NCBI GenBank assembly: GCA_030180135.1
Contig: CM058240.1
Span: 70,303,581 to 70,367,580 of the forward strand
Length of the DNA stretch: 64,000 nt
Source: Orychophragmus violaceus
Lineage: Eukaryota; Streptophyta; Magnoliopsida; Brassicales; Brassicaceae
Direction of reading: 5' to 3'
Below are positions 37,641 through 51,000 of this stretch, one piece after another. Each line of letters starts with the position of its first letter. The stretch's first letter is position 1. The position numbers and the translations under genes are program-made. Below the pieces are notes generated by a model. That model made no database searches, was not told where the DNA came from, and saw only the letters and a program-made list of their open reading frames with translations.

Positions 37641-40600
37641 TTTGCATGCTCTTAAAGGTAGAATGGGAAGCATGTTATACAAGTTTATGTTCATTTTAAA
37701 CACCCCTAAGTAACCCTACTAACATATAAGAAAGAAACTTTGATATTCCAAAATGTCCTATGAGAATCCGAAACAAAACTTTTGTTACCAAAACTTCTTG
37801 AAACATATGTATCATGGATTGGAGAAATTAGGTGAGGTAAGACAACTATAAGTTAGTTTTTGCATGCTCTTAAAGGTAGATTGAGAAGCATGTTATACAA
37901 GTTTATGTTCACTTTAAACACCCCTAAGTAACCCTACTAACAGACAAGAAAGAAACTTTGATCTTCTAAAATGTCCTATGAGAATCCTAAACAAAAATTT
38001 TTTACCAAAACTTCTTGAAACATATGTGTCATGGATTAGAGAAATTAGGTGAGGTAAGACAACTATAAGTTAGTTTTTGCATGCTCTTAAAGGTAGATTG
38101 AGAAGCATGTTATACAAGTTTATGTTCACTTTAAACACCCCTAAGTAACCCTACTAACAGACAAGAAAGAAACTTTGATCTTCTAAAATGTCCTATGAGA
38201 ATCCTAAACAAAACTTTTTTACCAAAACTTCTTGAAACATATGTGTCATGGATTAGAGAAATTAGGTGAGATAAGACAACTATAAGTTAGTTTTTTGCAT
38301 GCTCTTAAAGGTAGAATGAGAAGCATGTTATACAAGTTTATGTTCACTTTAAACACCCCTAAGTAACCCTACTAACAGACAAGAAAGAAACTTTGATCTT
38401 CTAAAATGTCCTATGAGAATCCTAAACAAAACTTTTTTACCAAAACTTCTTGAAACATATGTGTCATGGATTTGAGAAATTAGGTGAGGTAAGACAACTA
38501 TAAGTTAGTTTTTGCATGCTCTTAAAGGTAGATTGAGAAGCATGCTATACAAGTTTATGTTCACTTTAAACACCCCTAAGTAACCCTACTAACAGACAAG
38601 AAAGAAACTTTGATCTTCTAAAATGTCCTATGAGAATCCTAAACAAAACTTTTTTACCAAAACTTCTTGAAACATATGTGTCATGGATTAGAGAAATTAG
38701 GTGAGGTAAGACAACTATAAGTTAGTTTTTTTGCATGCTCTTAAAGGTAGAATGAGAAGCATGTTATACAAGTTTTTGTTCACTTTAAACACCCCCCTAA
38801 ATAACCCTATTAACAGACAAGAAAGAAACTTTGATCTTCTAAAATGTCCTATGAGAATCCTAAACAAAACATTTTTACCAAAATTTCTTGAAACATATGT
38901 GTCATGGATTGGAGAAATTAGGTGAGGTAAGACAACTATAAGATAGTTTTTGTATGCTCTTAAAGGAAGAATGACAAGAATGTTATACAAGTTTATGTTC
39001 TTTTAAACACCCCTAAGTAACACTACTAACAGACAAGAAAGAAACTTTGATCTTCTAAAATGTCCTATGAGAATCCTAAACAAAACATTTTTACTAAAAT
39101 TTCTTGAAACATATGTGTCATGGATTAGAGAAATTAGGTGAGGTAAGACAACTATAAGATAGTTTTTGTATGCTCTTAAAGGAAGAATGACAAGAATGTT
39201 ATGCAAGTTTATGTTCTTTTCAACACCCCTAAGTAACACTACTAACAGACAAGAAAGAAACTTTGATCCTCTAAAATGTCCTATGAGAATCCTAAACAAA
39301 ACTTTTTTACCAAAACTTCTTGAAACATATGTATCATGGATTGGAGAAATTAGGTGAGGTAAGACAACTATAAGTTAGTTTTTGCATGCTCTTAAAGGTA
39401 GAATGAGAAGCATGTTATACAAGTTTTTGTTCACTTTAAACACCCCCCTAAATAACCCTATTAACAGACAAGAAAGAAACTTTGATCTTCTAAAATGTCC
39501 TATGAGAATCCTAAACAAAACATTTTTACCAAAATTTCTTGAAACATATGTGTCATGGATTAGAGAAATTAGGTGAGGTAAGACAACTATAAGATAGTTT
39601 TTGTATGCTCTTAAAGGAAGAATGACAAGAATGTTATACAAGTTTATGTTCTTTTAAACACCCCTAAGTAACACTACTAACAGACAAGAAAGAAACTTTG
39701 ATCTTCTAAAATGTCCTATGAGAATCCTAAACAAAACATTTTTACCAAAACTTCTTGAAACATATGTGTCATGGATTAGAGAAATTAGGTGAGGTAAGAG
39801 AACTATAAGTTAGTTTTTGCATGCTCTTAAAGGTAGATTGAGAAGCATGTTATACAAGTTTATGTTCACTTTAAACACCCCTAAGTAACCCTACTAACAG
39901 ACAAGAAAGAAACTTTGATCTTCTAAAATGTCCTATGAGAATCCTAAACAAAACATTTTTACCAAAACTTCTTGAAATATATGTGTCATGGATTAGAGAA
40001 ATTAGGTGAGGTAAGACAACTATAAGTTAGTTTTTGCATGCTCTTAAAGGTAGAATGAGAAGCATGTTATACAAGTTTATGTTCACTTTAAACACCCCTA
40101 AGTAACCCTACTAACAGACAAGAAAGAAACTTTGATCTTCTAAAATGTCCTATGAGAATCCTAAACAAAACATTTTTACCAAAACTTCTTGAAATATATG
40201 TGTCATGGATTAGAGAAATTAGGTGAGGTAAGACAACTATAAGTTAGTTTTTGCATGCTCTTAAAGGTAGAATGAGAAAAATGTTATACAAGTTTATGTT
40301 CACTTTAAACACCCCTAAGTAACCCTACTAACAGACAAGAAAGAAACTTTGATCTTCTAAAATGTCCTATGAGAATCCTAAACAAAACTTTTATACCAAA
40401 ACTTCTTGAAACATATGTGTCATGGATTAGAGAAATTAGGTGAGGTAAGACAACTATAAGTTAGTTTTTGCATGCTCTTAAAGGTAGAATGAGAAGCATG
40501 TTATACAAGTTTTTGTTCACTTTAAACACCCCCCTAAATAACCCTATTAACAGACAAGAAAGAAACTTTGATCTTCTAAAATGTCCTATGAGAATCCTAA

Positions 40601-43350
40601 ACAAAACATTTTTACCAAAATTTCTTGAAACATATGTGTCATGGATTAGAGAAATTAGGTGAGGTAAGACAACTATAAGATAGTTTTTGTATGCTCTTAA
40701 AGGAAGAATGACAAGAATGTTATGCAAGTTTATGTTCTTTTAAACACCCCTAAGTAACACTACTAACAGACAAGAAAGAAACTTTGATCCTCTAAAATGT
40801 CCTATGAGAATCTTAAACAAAACATTTTTACCAAAACTTCTTGAAATATATGTGTCATGGATTAGGGAAATTAGGTGAGGTAAGACAACTATATGTTAGT
40901 TTTTGCATGCTCTTAAAGGTAGAATGAGAAGCATGTTATACAAGTTTATGTTCACTTTAAACACCCCTAAGTAACCCTACTAACAGACAAGAAAGAAACT
41001 TTGATCTTCTAAAATGTCCTATGAGAATCCTAAACAAAACATTTTTACCAAAACTTCTTGAAATATATGTGTCATGGATTAGAGAAATTAGGTGAGGTAA
41101 GACAACTATAAGTTAGTTTTTGCATGCTCTTAAAGGTAGAATGAGAAGCATGTTATACAAGTTTATGTTCACTTTAAACACCCCTAAGTAACCCTACTAA
41201 CAGACAAGAAAGAAACTTTGATCTTCTAAAATGTCCTATGAGAATCCTAAACAAAACTTTTTTACCAAAACTTCTTGAAACATATGTGTCATGGATTAGA
41301 GAAATTAGGTGAGGTAAGACAACTGTAAGTTAGTTTTTGCATGCTCTTAAAGGTAGAATGAGAAGCATGTTATACAAGTTTTTGTTCACTTTAAACACCC
41401 CCCTAAATAACCCTATTAACAGACAAGAAAGAAACTTTGATCTTCTAAAATGTCCTATGAGAATCCTAAACAAAACATTTTTACCAAAATTTCTTGAAAC
41501 ATATGTGTCATGGATTAGAGAAATTAGGTGAGGTAAGACAACTATAAGATAGTTTTTGTATGCTCTTAAAGGAAGAATGACAAGAATGTTATGCAAGTTT
41601 ATGTTCTTTTAAACACCCCTAAGTAACACTACTAACAGACAAGAAAGAAACTTTGATCCTCTAAAATGTCCTATGAGAATCCTAAACAAAACATTTTTAC
41701 CAAAACTTCTTGAAACATATGTGTCATGGATTAGAGAAATTAGGTGAGGTAAGACAACTATAAGTTAGTTTTTGCATGCTCTTAAAGGTAGAATGAGAAG
41801 CATGTTATACAAGTTTATGTTCACTTTAAACACCCCTAAGTAACCCTACTAACAGACAAGAGAGAAACTTTGATCTTCTAAAATGTCCTATGAGAATCCT
41901 AAACAAAACTTTTTTACCAAAACTTCTTGAAACATATGTATCATGGATTGGAGAAATTAGGTGAGGTAAGACAACTATAAGTTAGTTTTTGCATGCTCTT
42001 AAAGGTAGAATGGGAAGCATGTTATACAAGTTTATGTTCATTTTAAACACCCCTAAGTAACCCTACTAACATATAAGAAAGAAACTTTGATATTCCAAAA
42101 TGTCCTATGAGAATCCGAAACAAAACTTTTGTTACCAAAACTTCTTGAAACATATGTATCATGGATTGGAGAAATTAGGTGAGGTAAGACAACTATAAGT
42201 TAGTTTTTGCATTCTCTTAAAGGTAGATTGAGAAGCATGTTATACAAGTTTATGTTCACTTTAAACACCCCTAAGTAACCCTACTAACAGACAAGAAAGA
42301 AACTTTGATCTTCTAAAATGTCCTATGAGAATCCTAAACAAAAATTTTTTACCAAAACTTCTTGAAACATATGTGTCATGGATTAGAGAAATTAGGTGAG
42401 GTAAGACAACTATAAGTTAGTTTTTGCATGCTCTTAAAGGTAGATTGAGAAGCATGTTATACAAGTTTATGTTCACTTTAAACACCCCTAAGTAACCCTA
42501 CTAACAGACAAGAAAGAAACTTTGATCTTCTAAAATGTCCTATGAGAATCCTAAACAAAACTTTTTTACCAAAACTTCTTGAAACATATGTGTCATGGAT
42601 TAGAGAAATTAGGTGAGATAAGACAACTATAAGTTAGTTTTTTGCATGCTCTTAAAGGTAGAATGAGAAGCATGTTATACAAGTTTATGTTCACTTTAAA
42701 CACCCCTAAGTAACCCTACTAACAGACAAGAAAGAAACTTTGATCTTCTAAAATGTCCTATGAGAATCCTAAACAAAACTTTTTTACCAAAACTTCTTGA
42801 AACATATGTGTCATGGATTTGAGAAATTAGGTGAGGTAAGACAACTATAAGTTAGTTTTTGCATGCTCTTAAAGGTAGATTGAGAAGCATGTTATACAAG
42901 TTTATGTTCACTTTAAACACCCCTAAGTAACCCTACTAACAGACAAGAAAGAAACTTTGATCTTCTAAAATGTCCTATGAGAATCCTAAACAAAACTTTT
43001 TTACCAAAACTTCTTGAAACATATGTGTCATGGATTAGAGAAATTAGGTGAGGTAAGACAACTATAAGTTAGTTTTTTTGCATGCTCTTAAAGGTAGAAT
43101 GAGAAGCATGTTATACAAGTTTTTGTTCACTTTAAACACCCCCCTAAATAACCCTATTAACAGACAAGAAAGAAACTTTGATCTTCTAAAATGTCCTATG
43201 AGAATCCTAAACAAAACATTTTTACCAAAATTTCTTGAAACATATGTGTCATGGATTGGAGAAATTAGGTGAGGTAAGACAACTATAAGATAGTTTTTGT
43301 ATGCTCTTAAAGGAAGAATGACAAGAATGTTATACAAGTTTATGTTCTTT
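36983..43350. repeat. Higher-order repeat, 4347-bp period (20-mer)
   Basis: Landmarks 36983 and 38715 recur at 41330 and 43062, and the D monomer near 37654 recurs near 42001. A rare substitution giving ACAAAAATTTTTT occurs at 37991 and again at 42338, the same 4347-bp shift. The first unit contains a recombinant monomer near 39 kb that the second lacks. Confidence 0.82.
38952..39167. repeat. Recombinant satellite monomer joining B to an A'-like end
   Basis: It starts as B (GTATGCTC, TTCTTTTAAAC, AACACTACTAAC) and ends with TTACTAAAATTTCTTG, a signature otherwise seen in A' monomers and in the A-type monomer at 99. It is followed directly by a B' monomer. The usual A' has thus been fused away, which accounts for the truncated quadruplet here. 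Confidence 0.7.
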
Positions 43351-46300
43351 TAAACACCCCTAAGTAACACTACTAACAGACAAGAAAGAAACTTTGATCT
43401 TCTAAAATGTCCTATGAGAATCCTAAACAAAACATTTTTACCAAAACTTCTTGAAACATATGTGTCATGGATTAGAGAAATTAGGTGAGGTAAGACAACT
43501 ATAAGTTAGTTTTTGCATGCTCTTAAAGGTAGAATGAGAAGCATGTTATACAAGTTTATGTTCACTTTAAACACCCCTAAGTAACCCTACTAACAGACAA
43601 GAAAGAAACTTTGATCTTCTAAAATGTCCTATGAGAATCCTAAACAAAACATTTTTACCAAAACTTCTTGAAATATATGTGTCATGGATTAGAGAAATTA
43701 GGTGAGGTAAGACAACTATAAGTTAGTTTTTGCATGCTCTTAAAGGTAGAATGAGAAAAATGTTATACAAGTTTATGTTCACTTTAAACACCCCTAAGTA
43801 ACCCTACTAACAGACAAGAAAGAAACTTTGATCTTCTAAAATGTCCTATGAGAATCCTAAACAAAACTTTTTTACCAAAACTTCTTGAAACATATGTGTC
43901 ATGGATTAGAGAAATTAGGTGAGGTAAGACAACTATAAGTTAGTTTTTGCATGCTCTTAAAGGTAGAATGAGAAGCATGTTATACAAGTTTTTGTTCACT
44001 TTAAACACCCCCCTAAATAACCCTATTAACAGACAAGAAAGAAACTTTGATCTTCTAAAATGTCCTATGAGAATCCTAAACAAAACATTTTTACCAAAAT
44101 TTCTTGAAACATATGTGTCATGGATTAGAGAAATTAGGTGAGGTAAGACAACTATAAGATAGTTTTTGTATGCTCTTAAAGGAAGAATGACAAGAATGTT
44201 ATGCAAGTTTATGTTCTTTTAAACACCCCTAAGTAACACTACTAACAGACAAGAAAGAAACTTTGATCCTCTAAAATGTCCTATGAGAATCTTAAACAAA
44301 ACATTTTTACCAAAACTTCTTGAAATATATGTGTCATGGATTAGGGAAATTAGGTGAGGTAAGACAACTATATGTTAGTTTTTGCATGCTCTTAAAGGTA
44401 GAATGAGAAGCATGTTATACAAGTTTATGTTCACTTTAAACACCCCTAAGTAACCCTACTAACAGACAAGAAAGAAACTTTGATCTTCTAAAACGTCCAA
44501 TGAGAATCCTAAACAAAACTTTTTTACCAAAACTTCTTGAAACATATGTGTCATGGATTAGAGAAATTAGGTGAGGTAAGACAACTATAAGTTAGTTTTT
44601 GCATGCTCTTAAAGGTAGAATGAGAAGCATGTTATACAAGTTTATGTTCACTTTAAACACCCCCCTAAATAACCCTATTAACAGACAAGAAAGAAACTTT
44701 GATCTTCTAAAATGTCCTATGAGTATCCTAAACAAAACATTTTTACCAAAATTTCTTGAAACATATGTGTCATGGATTAGAGAAATTAGGTGAGGTAAGA
44801 CAACTATAAGTTAGTTTTTGCATGCTCTTAAAGGTAGAATGAGAAGCATGTTATACAAGTTTATGTTCACTTTAAACACCCCTAAGTAACCCTACTAACA
44901 GACAAGAAAGAAACTTTGATCTTCTAAAATGTCCTATGAGAATCCTAAACAAAACATTTTTACCAAAACTTCTTGAAATATATGTGTCATGGATTAGAGA
45001 AATTAGGTGAGGTAAGACAACTATAAGTTAGTTTTTGCATGCTCTTAAAGGTAGAATGAGAAGCATGTTATACAAGTTTATGTTCACTTTAAACACCCCT
45101 AAGTAACCCTACTAACAGACAAGAAAGAAACTTTGATCTTCTAAAATGTCCTATGAGAATCCTAAACAAAACTTTTTTACCAAAACTTCTTGAAACATAT
45201 GTGTCATGGATTAGAGAAATTAGGTGAGGTAAGACAACTGTAAGTTAGTTTTTGCATGCTCTTAAAGGTAGAATGAGAAGCATGTTATACAAGTTTTTGT
45301 TCACTTTAAACACCCCCCTAAATAACCCTATTAACAGACAAGAAAGAAACTTTGATCTTCTAAAATGTCCTATGAGAATCCTAAACAAAACATTTTTACC
45401 AAAATTTCTTGAAACATATGTGTCATGGATTAGAGAAATTAGGTGAGGTAAGACAACTATAAGATAGTTTTTGTATGCTCTTAAAGGAAGAATGACAAGA
45501 ATGTTATGCAAGTTTATGTTCTTTTAAACACCCCTAAGTAACACTACTAACAGACAAGAAAGAAACTTTGATCCTCTAAAATGTCCTATGAGAATCCTAA
45601 ACAAAACATTTTTACCAAAACTTCTTGAAACATATGTGTCATGGATTAGAGAAATTAGGTGAGGTAAGACAACTATAAGTTAGTTTTTGCATGCTCTTAA
45701 AGGTAGAATGAGAAGCATGTTATACAAGTTTATGTTCACTTTAAACACCCCTAAGTAACCCTACTAACAGACAAGAGAGAAACTTTGATCTTCTAAAATG
45801 TCCTATGAGAATCCTAAACAAAACTTTTTTACCAAAACTTCTTGAAACATATGTATCATGGATTGGAGAAATTAGGTGAGGTAAGACAACTATAAGTTAG
45901 TTTTTGCATGCTCTTAAAGGTAGAATGGGAAGCATGTTATACAAGTTTATGTTCATTTTAAACACCCCTAAGTAACCCTACTAACATATAAGAAAGAAAC
46001 TTTGATATTCCAAAATGTCCTATGAGAATCCGAAACAAAACTTTTGTTACCAAAACTTCTTGAAACATATGTATCATGGATTGGAGAAATTAGGTGAGGT
46101 AAGACAACTATAAGTTAGTTTTTGCATGCTCTTAAAGGTAGATTGAGAAGCATGTTATACAAGTTTATGTTCACTTTAAACACCCCTAAGTAACCCTACT
46201 AACAGACAAGAAAGAAACTTTGATCTTCTAAAATGTCCTATGAGAATCCTAAACAAAACTTTTTTACCAAAACTTCTTGAAACATATGTGTCATGGATTA

Positions 46301-48071
46301 GAGAAATTAGGTGAGGTAAGACAACTATAAGTTAGTTTTTGCATGCTCTTAAAGGTAGATTGAGAAGCATGTTATACAAGTTTATGTTCACTTTAAACAC
46401 CCCTAAGTAACCCTACTAACAGACAAGAAAGAAACTTTGATCTTCTAAAATGTCCTATGAGAATCCTAAACAAAACTTTTTTACCAAAACTTCTTGAAAC
46501 ATATGTGTCATGGATTAGAGAAATTAGGTGAGGTAAGACAACTATAAGTTAGTTTTTTGCATGCTCTTAAAGGTAGAATGAGAAGCATGTTATACAAGTT
46601 TATGTTCACTTTAAACACCCCTAAGTAACCCTACTAACAGACAAGAAAGAAACTTTGATCTTCTAAAATGTCCTATGAGAATCCTAAACAAAACTTTTTT
46701 ACCAAAACTTCTTGAAACATATGTGTCATGGATTTGAGAAATTAGGTGAGGTAAGACAACTATAAGTTAGTTTTTGCATGCTCTTAAAGGTAGATTGAGA
46801 AGCATGTTATACAAGTTTATGTTCACTTTAAACACCCCTAAGTAACCCTACTAACAGACAAGAAAGAAACTTTGATCTTCTAAAATGTCCTATGAGAATC
46901 CTAAACAAAACTTTTTTACCAAAACTTCTTGAAACATATGTGTCATGGATTAGAGAAATTAGGTGAGGTAAGACAACTATAAGTTAGTTTTTTTGCATGC
47001 TCTTAAAGGTAGAATGAGAAGCATGTTATACAAGTTTTTGTTCACTTTAAACACCCCCCTAAATAACCCTATTAACAGACAAGAAAGAAACTTTGATCTT
47101 CTAAAATGTCCTATGAGAATCCTAAACAAAACATTTTTACCAAAATTTCTTGAAACATATGTGTCATGGATTGGAGAAATTAGGTGAGGTAAGACAACTA
47201 TAAGATAGTTTTTGTATGCTCTTAAAGGAAGAATGACAAGAATGTTATACAAGTTTATGTTCTTTTAAACACCCCTAAGTAACACTACTAACAGACAAGA
47301 AAGAAACTTTGATCTTCTAAAATGTCCTATGAGAATCCTAAACAAAACATTTTTACCAAAACTTCTTGAAACATATGTGTCATGGATTAGAGAAATTAGG
47401 TGAGGTAAGACAACTATAAGTTAGTTTTTGCATGCTCTTAAAGGTAGATTGAGAAGCATGTTATACAAGTTTATGTTCACTTTAAACACCCCTAAGTAAC
47501 CCTACTAACAGACAAGAAAGAAACTTTGATCTTCTAAAATGTCCTATGAGAATCCTAAACAAAACATTTTTACCAAAACTTCTTGAAATATATGTGTCAT
47601 GGATTAGAGAAATTAGGTGAGGTAAGACAACTATAAGTTAGTTTTTGCATGCTCTTAAAGGTAGAATGAGAAGCATGTTATACAAGTTTATGTTCACTTT
47701 AAACACCCCTAAGTAACCCTACTAACAGACAAGAAAGAAACTTTGATCTTCTAAAATGTCCTATGAGAATCCTAAACAAAACATTTTTACCAAAACTTCT
47801 TGAAATATATGTGTCATGGATTAGAGAAATTAGGTGAGGTAAGACAACTATAAGTTAGTTTTTGCATGCTCTTAAAGGTAGAATGAGAAGCATGTTATAC
47901 AAGTTTATGTTCACTTTAAACACCCCTAAGTAACCCTACTAACAGACAAGAAAGAAACTTTGATCTTCTAAAATGTCCTATGAGAATCCTAAACAAAACT
48001 TTTTTACCAAAACTTCTTGAAACATATGTGTCATGGATTAGAGAAATTAGGTGAGGTAAGACAACTATAAG

Positions 48072-51000
48072 TTAGTTTTTGCATGCTCTTAAAGGTAGAA
48101 TGAGAAGCATGTTATACAAGTTTTTGTTCACTTTAAACACCCCCCTAAATAACCCTATTAACAGACAAGAAAGAAACTTTGATCTTCTAAAATGTCCTAT
48201 GAGAATCCTAAACAAAACATTTTTACCAAAATTTCTTGAAACATATGTGTCATGGATTAGAGAAATTAGGTGAGGTAAGACAACTATAAGATAGTTTTTG
48301 TATGCTCTTAAAGGAAGAATGACAAGAATGTTATGCAAGTTTATGTTCTTTTAAACACCCCTAAGTAACACTACTAACAGACAAGAAAGAAACTTTGATC
48401 CTCTAAAATGTCCTATGAGAATCCTAAACAAAACATTTTTACCAAAACTTCTTGAAATATATGTGTCATGGATTAGAGAAATTAGGTGAGGTAAGACAAC
48501 TATATGTTAGTTTTTGCATGCTCTTAAAGGTAGAATGAGAAGCATGTTATACAAGTTTATGTTCACTTTAAACACCCCTAAGTAACCCTACTAACAGACA
48601 AGAAAGAAACTTTGATCTTCTAAAACGTCCAATGAGAATCCTAAACAAAACTTTTTTACCAAAACTTCTTGAAACATATGTGTCATGGATTAGAGAAATT
48701 AGGTGAGGTAAGACAACTATAAGTTAGTTTTTGCATGCTCTTAAAGGTAGAATGAGAAGCATGTTATACAAGTTTATGTTCACTTTAAACACCCCCCTAA
48801 ATAACCCTATTAACAGACAAGAAAGAAACTTTGATCTTCTAAAATGTCCTATGAGAATCCTAAACAAAACATTTTTACCAAAATTTCTTGAAACATATGT
48901 GTCATGGAATAGAGAAATTAGGTGAGGTAAGACAACTATAAGATAGTTTTTGTATGCTCTTAAAGGAAGAATGACAAGAATGTTATGCAAGTTTATGTTC
49001 TTTTAAACACCCCTAAGTAACACTACTCACAGACAAGAAAGAAACTTTGATCCTCTAAAATGTCCTATGAGAATCCTAAACAAAACATTTTTACCAAAAC
49101 TTCTTGAAACATATGTGTCATGGATTAGAGAAATTAGGTGAGGTAAGACAACTATAAGTTAGTTTTTGCATGCTCTTAAAGGTAGAATGAGAAGCATGTT
49201 ATACAAGTTTATGTTCACTTTAAACACCCCTAAGTAAACCTACTAACAGACAAGAGAGAAACTTTGATCTTTTAAAATGTCCTATGAGAATCCTAAACAA
49301 AACTTTTTTACCAAAACTTCTTGAAACATATGTATCATGGATTGGAGAAATTAGGTGAGGTAAGACAACTATAAGTTAGTTTTTGCATGCTCTTAAAGGT
49401 AGAATGGGAAGCATGTTATACAAGTTTATGTTCATTTTAAACACCCCTAAGTAACCCTACTAACATATAAGAAAGAAACTTTGATATTCCAAAATGTCCT
49501 ATGAGAATCCGAAACAAAACTTTTGTTACCAAAACTTCTTGAAACATATGTATCATGGATTGGAGAAATTAGGTGAGGTAAGACAACTATAAGTTAGTTT
49601 TTGCATGCTCTTAACGGTAGATTGAGAAGCATGTTATACAAGTTTATGTTCACTTTAAACACCCCTAAGTAACCCTACTAACAGACAAGAAAGAAACTTT
49701 GATCTTCTAAAATGTCCTATGAGAATCCTAAACAAAACTTTTTTACCAAAACTTCTTGAAACATATGTGTCATGGATTAGAGAAATTAGGTGAGGTAAGA
49801 CAACTATAAGTTAGTTTTTGCATGCTCTTAAAGGTAGATTGAGAAGCATGTTATACAAGTTTATGTTCACTTTAAACACCCCTAAGTAACCCTACTAACA
49901 GACAAGAAAGAAACTTTGATCTTCTAAAATGTCCTATGAGAATCCTAAACAAAACTTTTTTACCAAAACTTCTTGAAACATATGTGTCATGGATTAGAGA
50001 AATTAGGTGAGGTAAGACAACTATAAGTTAGTTTTTTGCATGCTCTTAAAGGTAGAATGAGAAGCATGTTATACAAGTTTTTGTTCACTTTAAACACCCC
50101 CTAAATAACCCTATTAACAGACAAGAAAGAAACTTTGATCTTCTAAAATGTCCTATGAGAATCCTAAACAAAACATTTTTACCAAAATTTCTTGAAACAT
50201 ATGTGTCATGGATTGGAGAAATTAGGTGAGGTAAGACAACTATAAGATAGTTTTTGTATGCTCTTAAAGGAAGAATGACAAGAATGTTATACAAGTTTAT
50301 GTTCTTTTAAACACCCCTAAGTAACACTACTAACAGACAAGAAAGAAACTTTGATCTTCTATAATGTCCTATGAGAATCCTAAACAAAACATTTTTACCA
50401 AAACTTCTTGAAACATATGTGTCATGGATTAGAGAAATTAGGTGAGGTAAGACAACTATAAGTTAGTTTTTGCATGCTCTTAAAGGTAGATTGAGAAGCA
50501 TGTTATACAAGTTTATGTTCACTTTAAACACCCCTAAGTAACCCTACTAACAGACAAGAAAGAAACTTTGATCTTCTAAAATGTCCTATGAGAATCCTAA
50601 ACAAAACATTTTTACCAAAACTTCTTGAAATATATGTGTCATGGATTAGAGAAATTAGGTGAGGTAAGACAACTATAAGTTAGTTTTTGCATGCTCTTAA
50701 AGGTAGAATGAGAAGCATGTTATACAAGTTTATGTTCACTTTAAACACCCCTAAGTAACCCTACTAACAGACAAGAAAGAAACTTTGATCTTCTAAAATG
50801 TCCTATGAGAATCCTAAACAAAACATTTTTACCAAAACTTCTTGAAATATATGTGTCATGGATTAGAGAAATTAGGTGAGGTAAGACAACTATAAGTTAG
50901 TTTTTGCATGCTCTTAAAGGTAGAATGAGAAGCATGTTATACAAGTTTATGTTCACTTTAAACACCCCTAAGTAACCCTACTAACAGACAAGAAAGAAAC

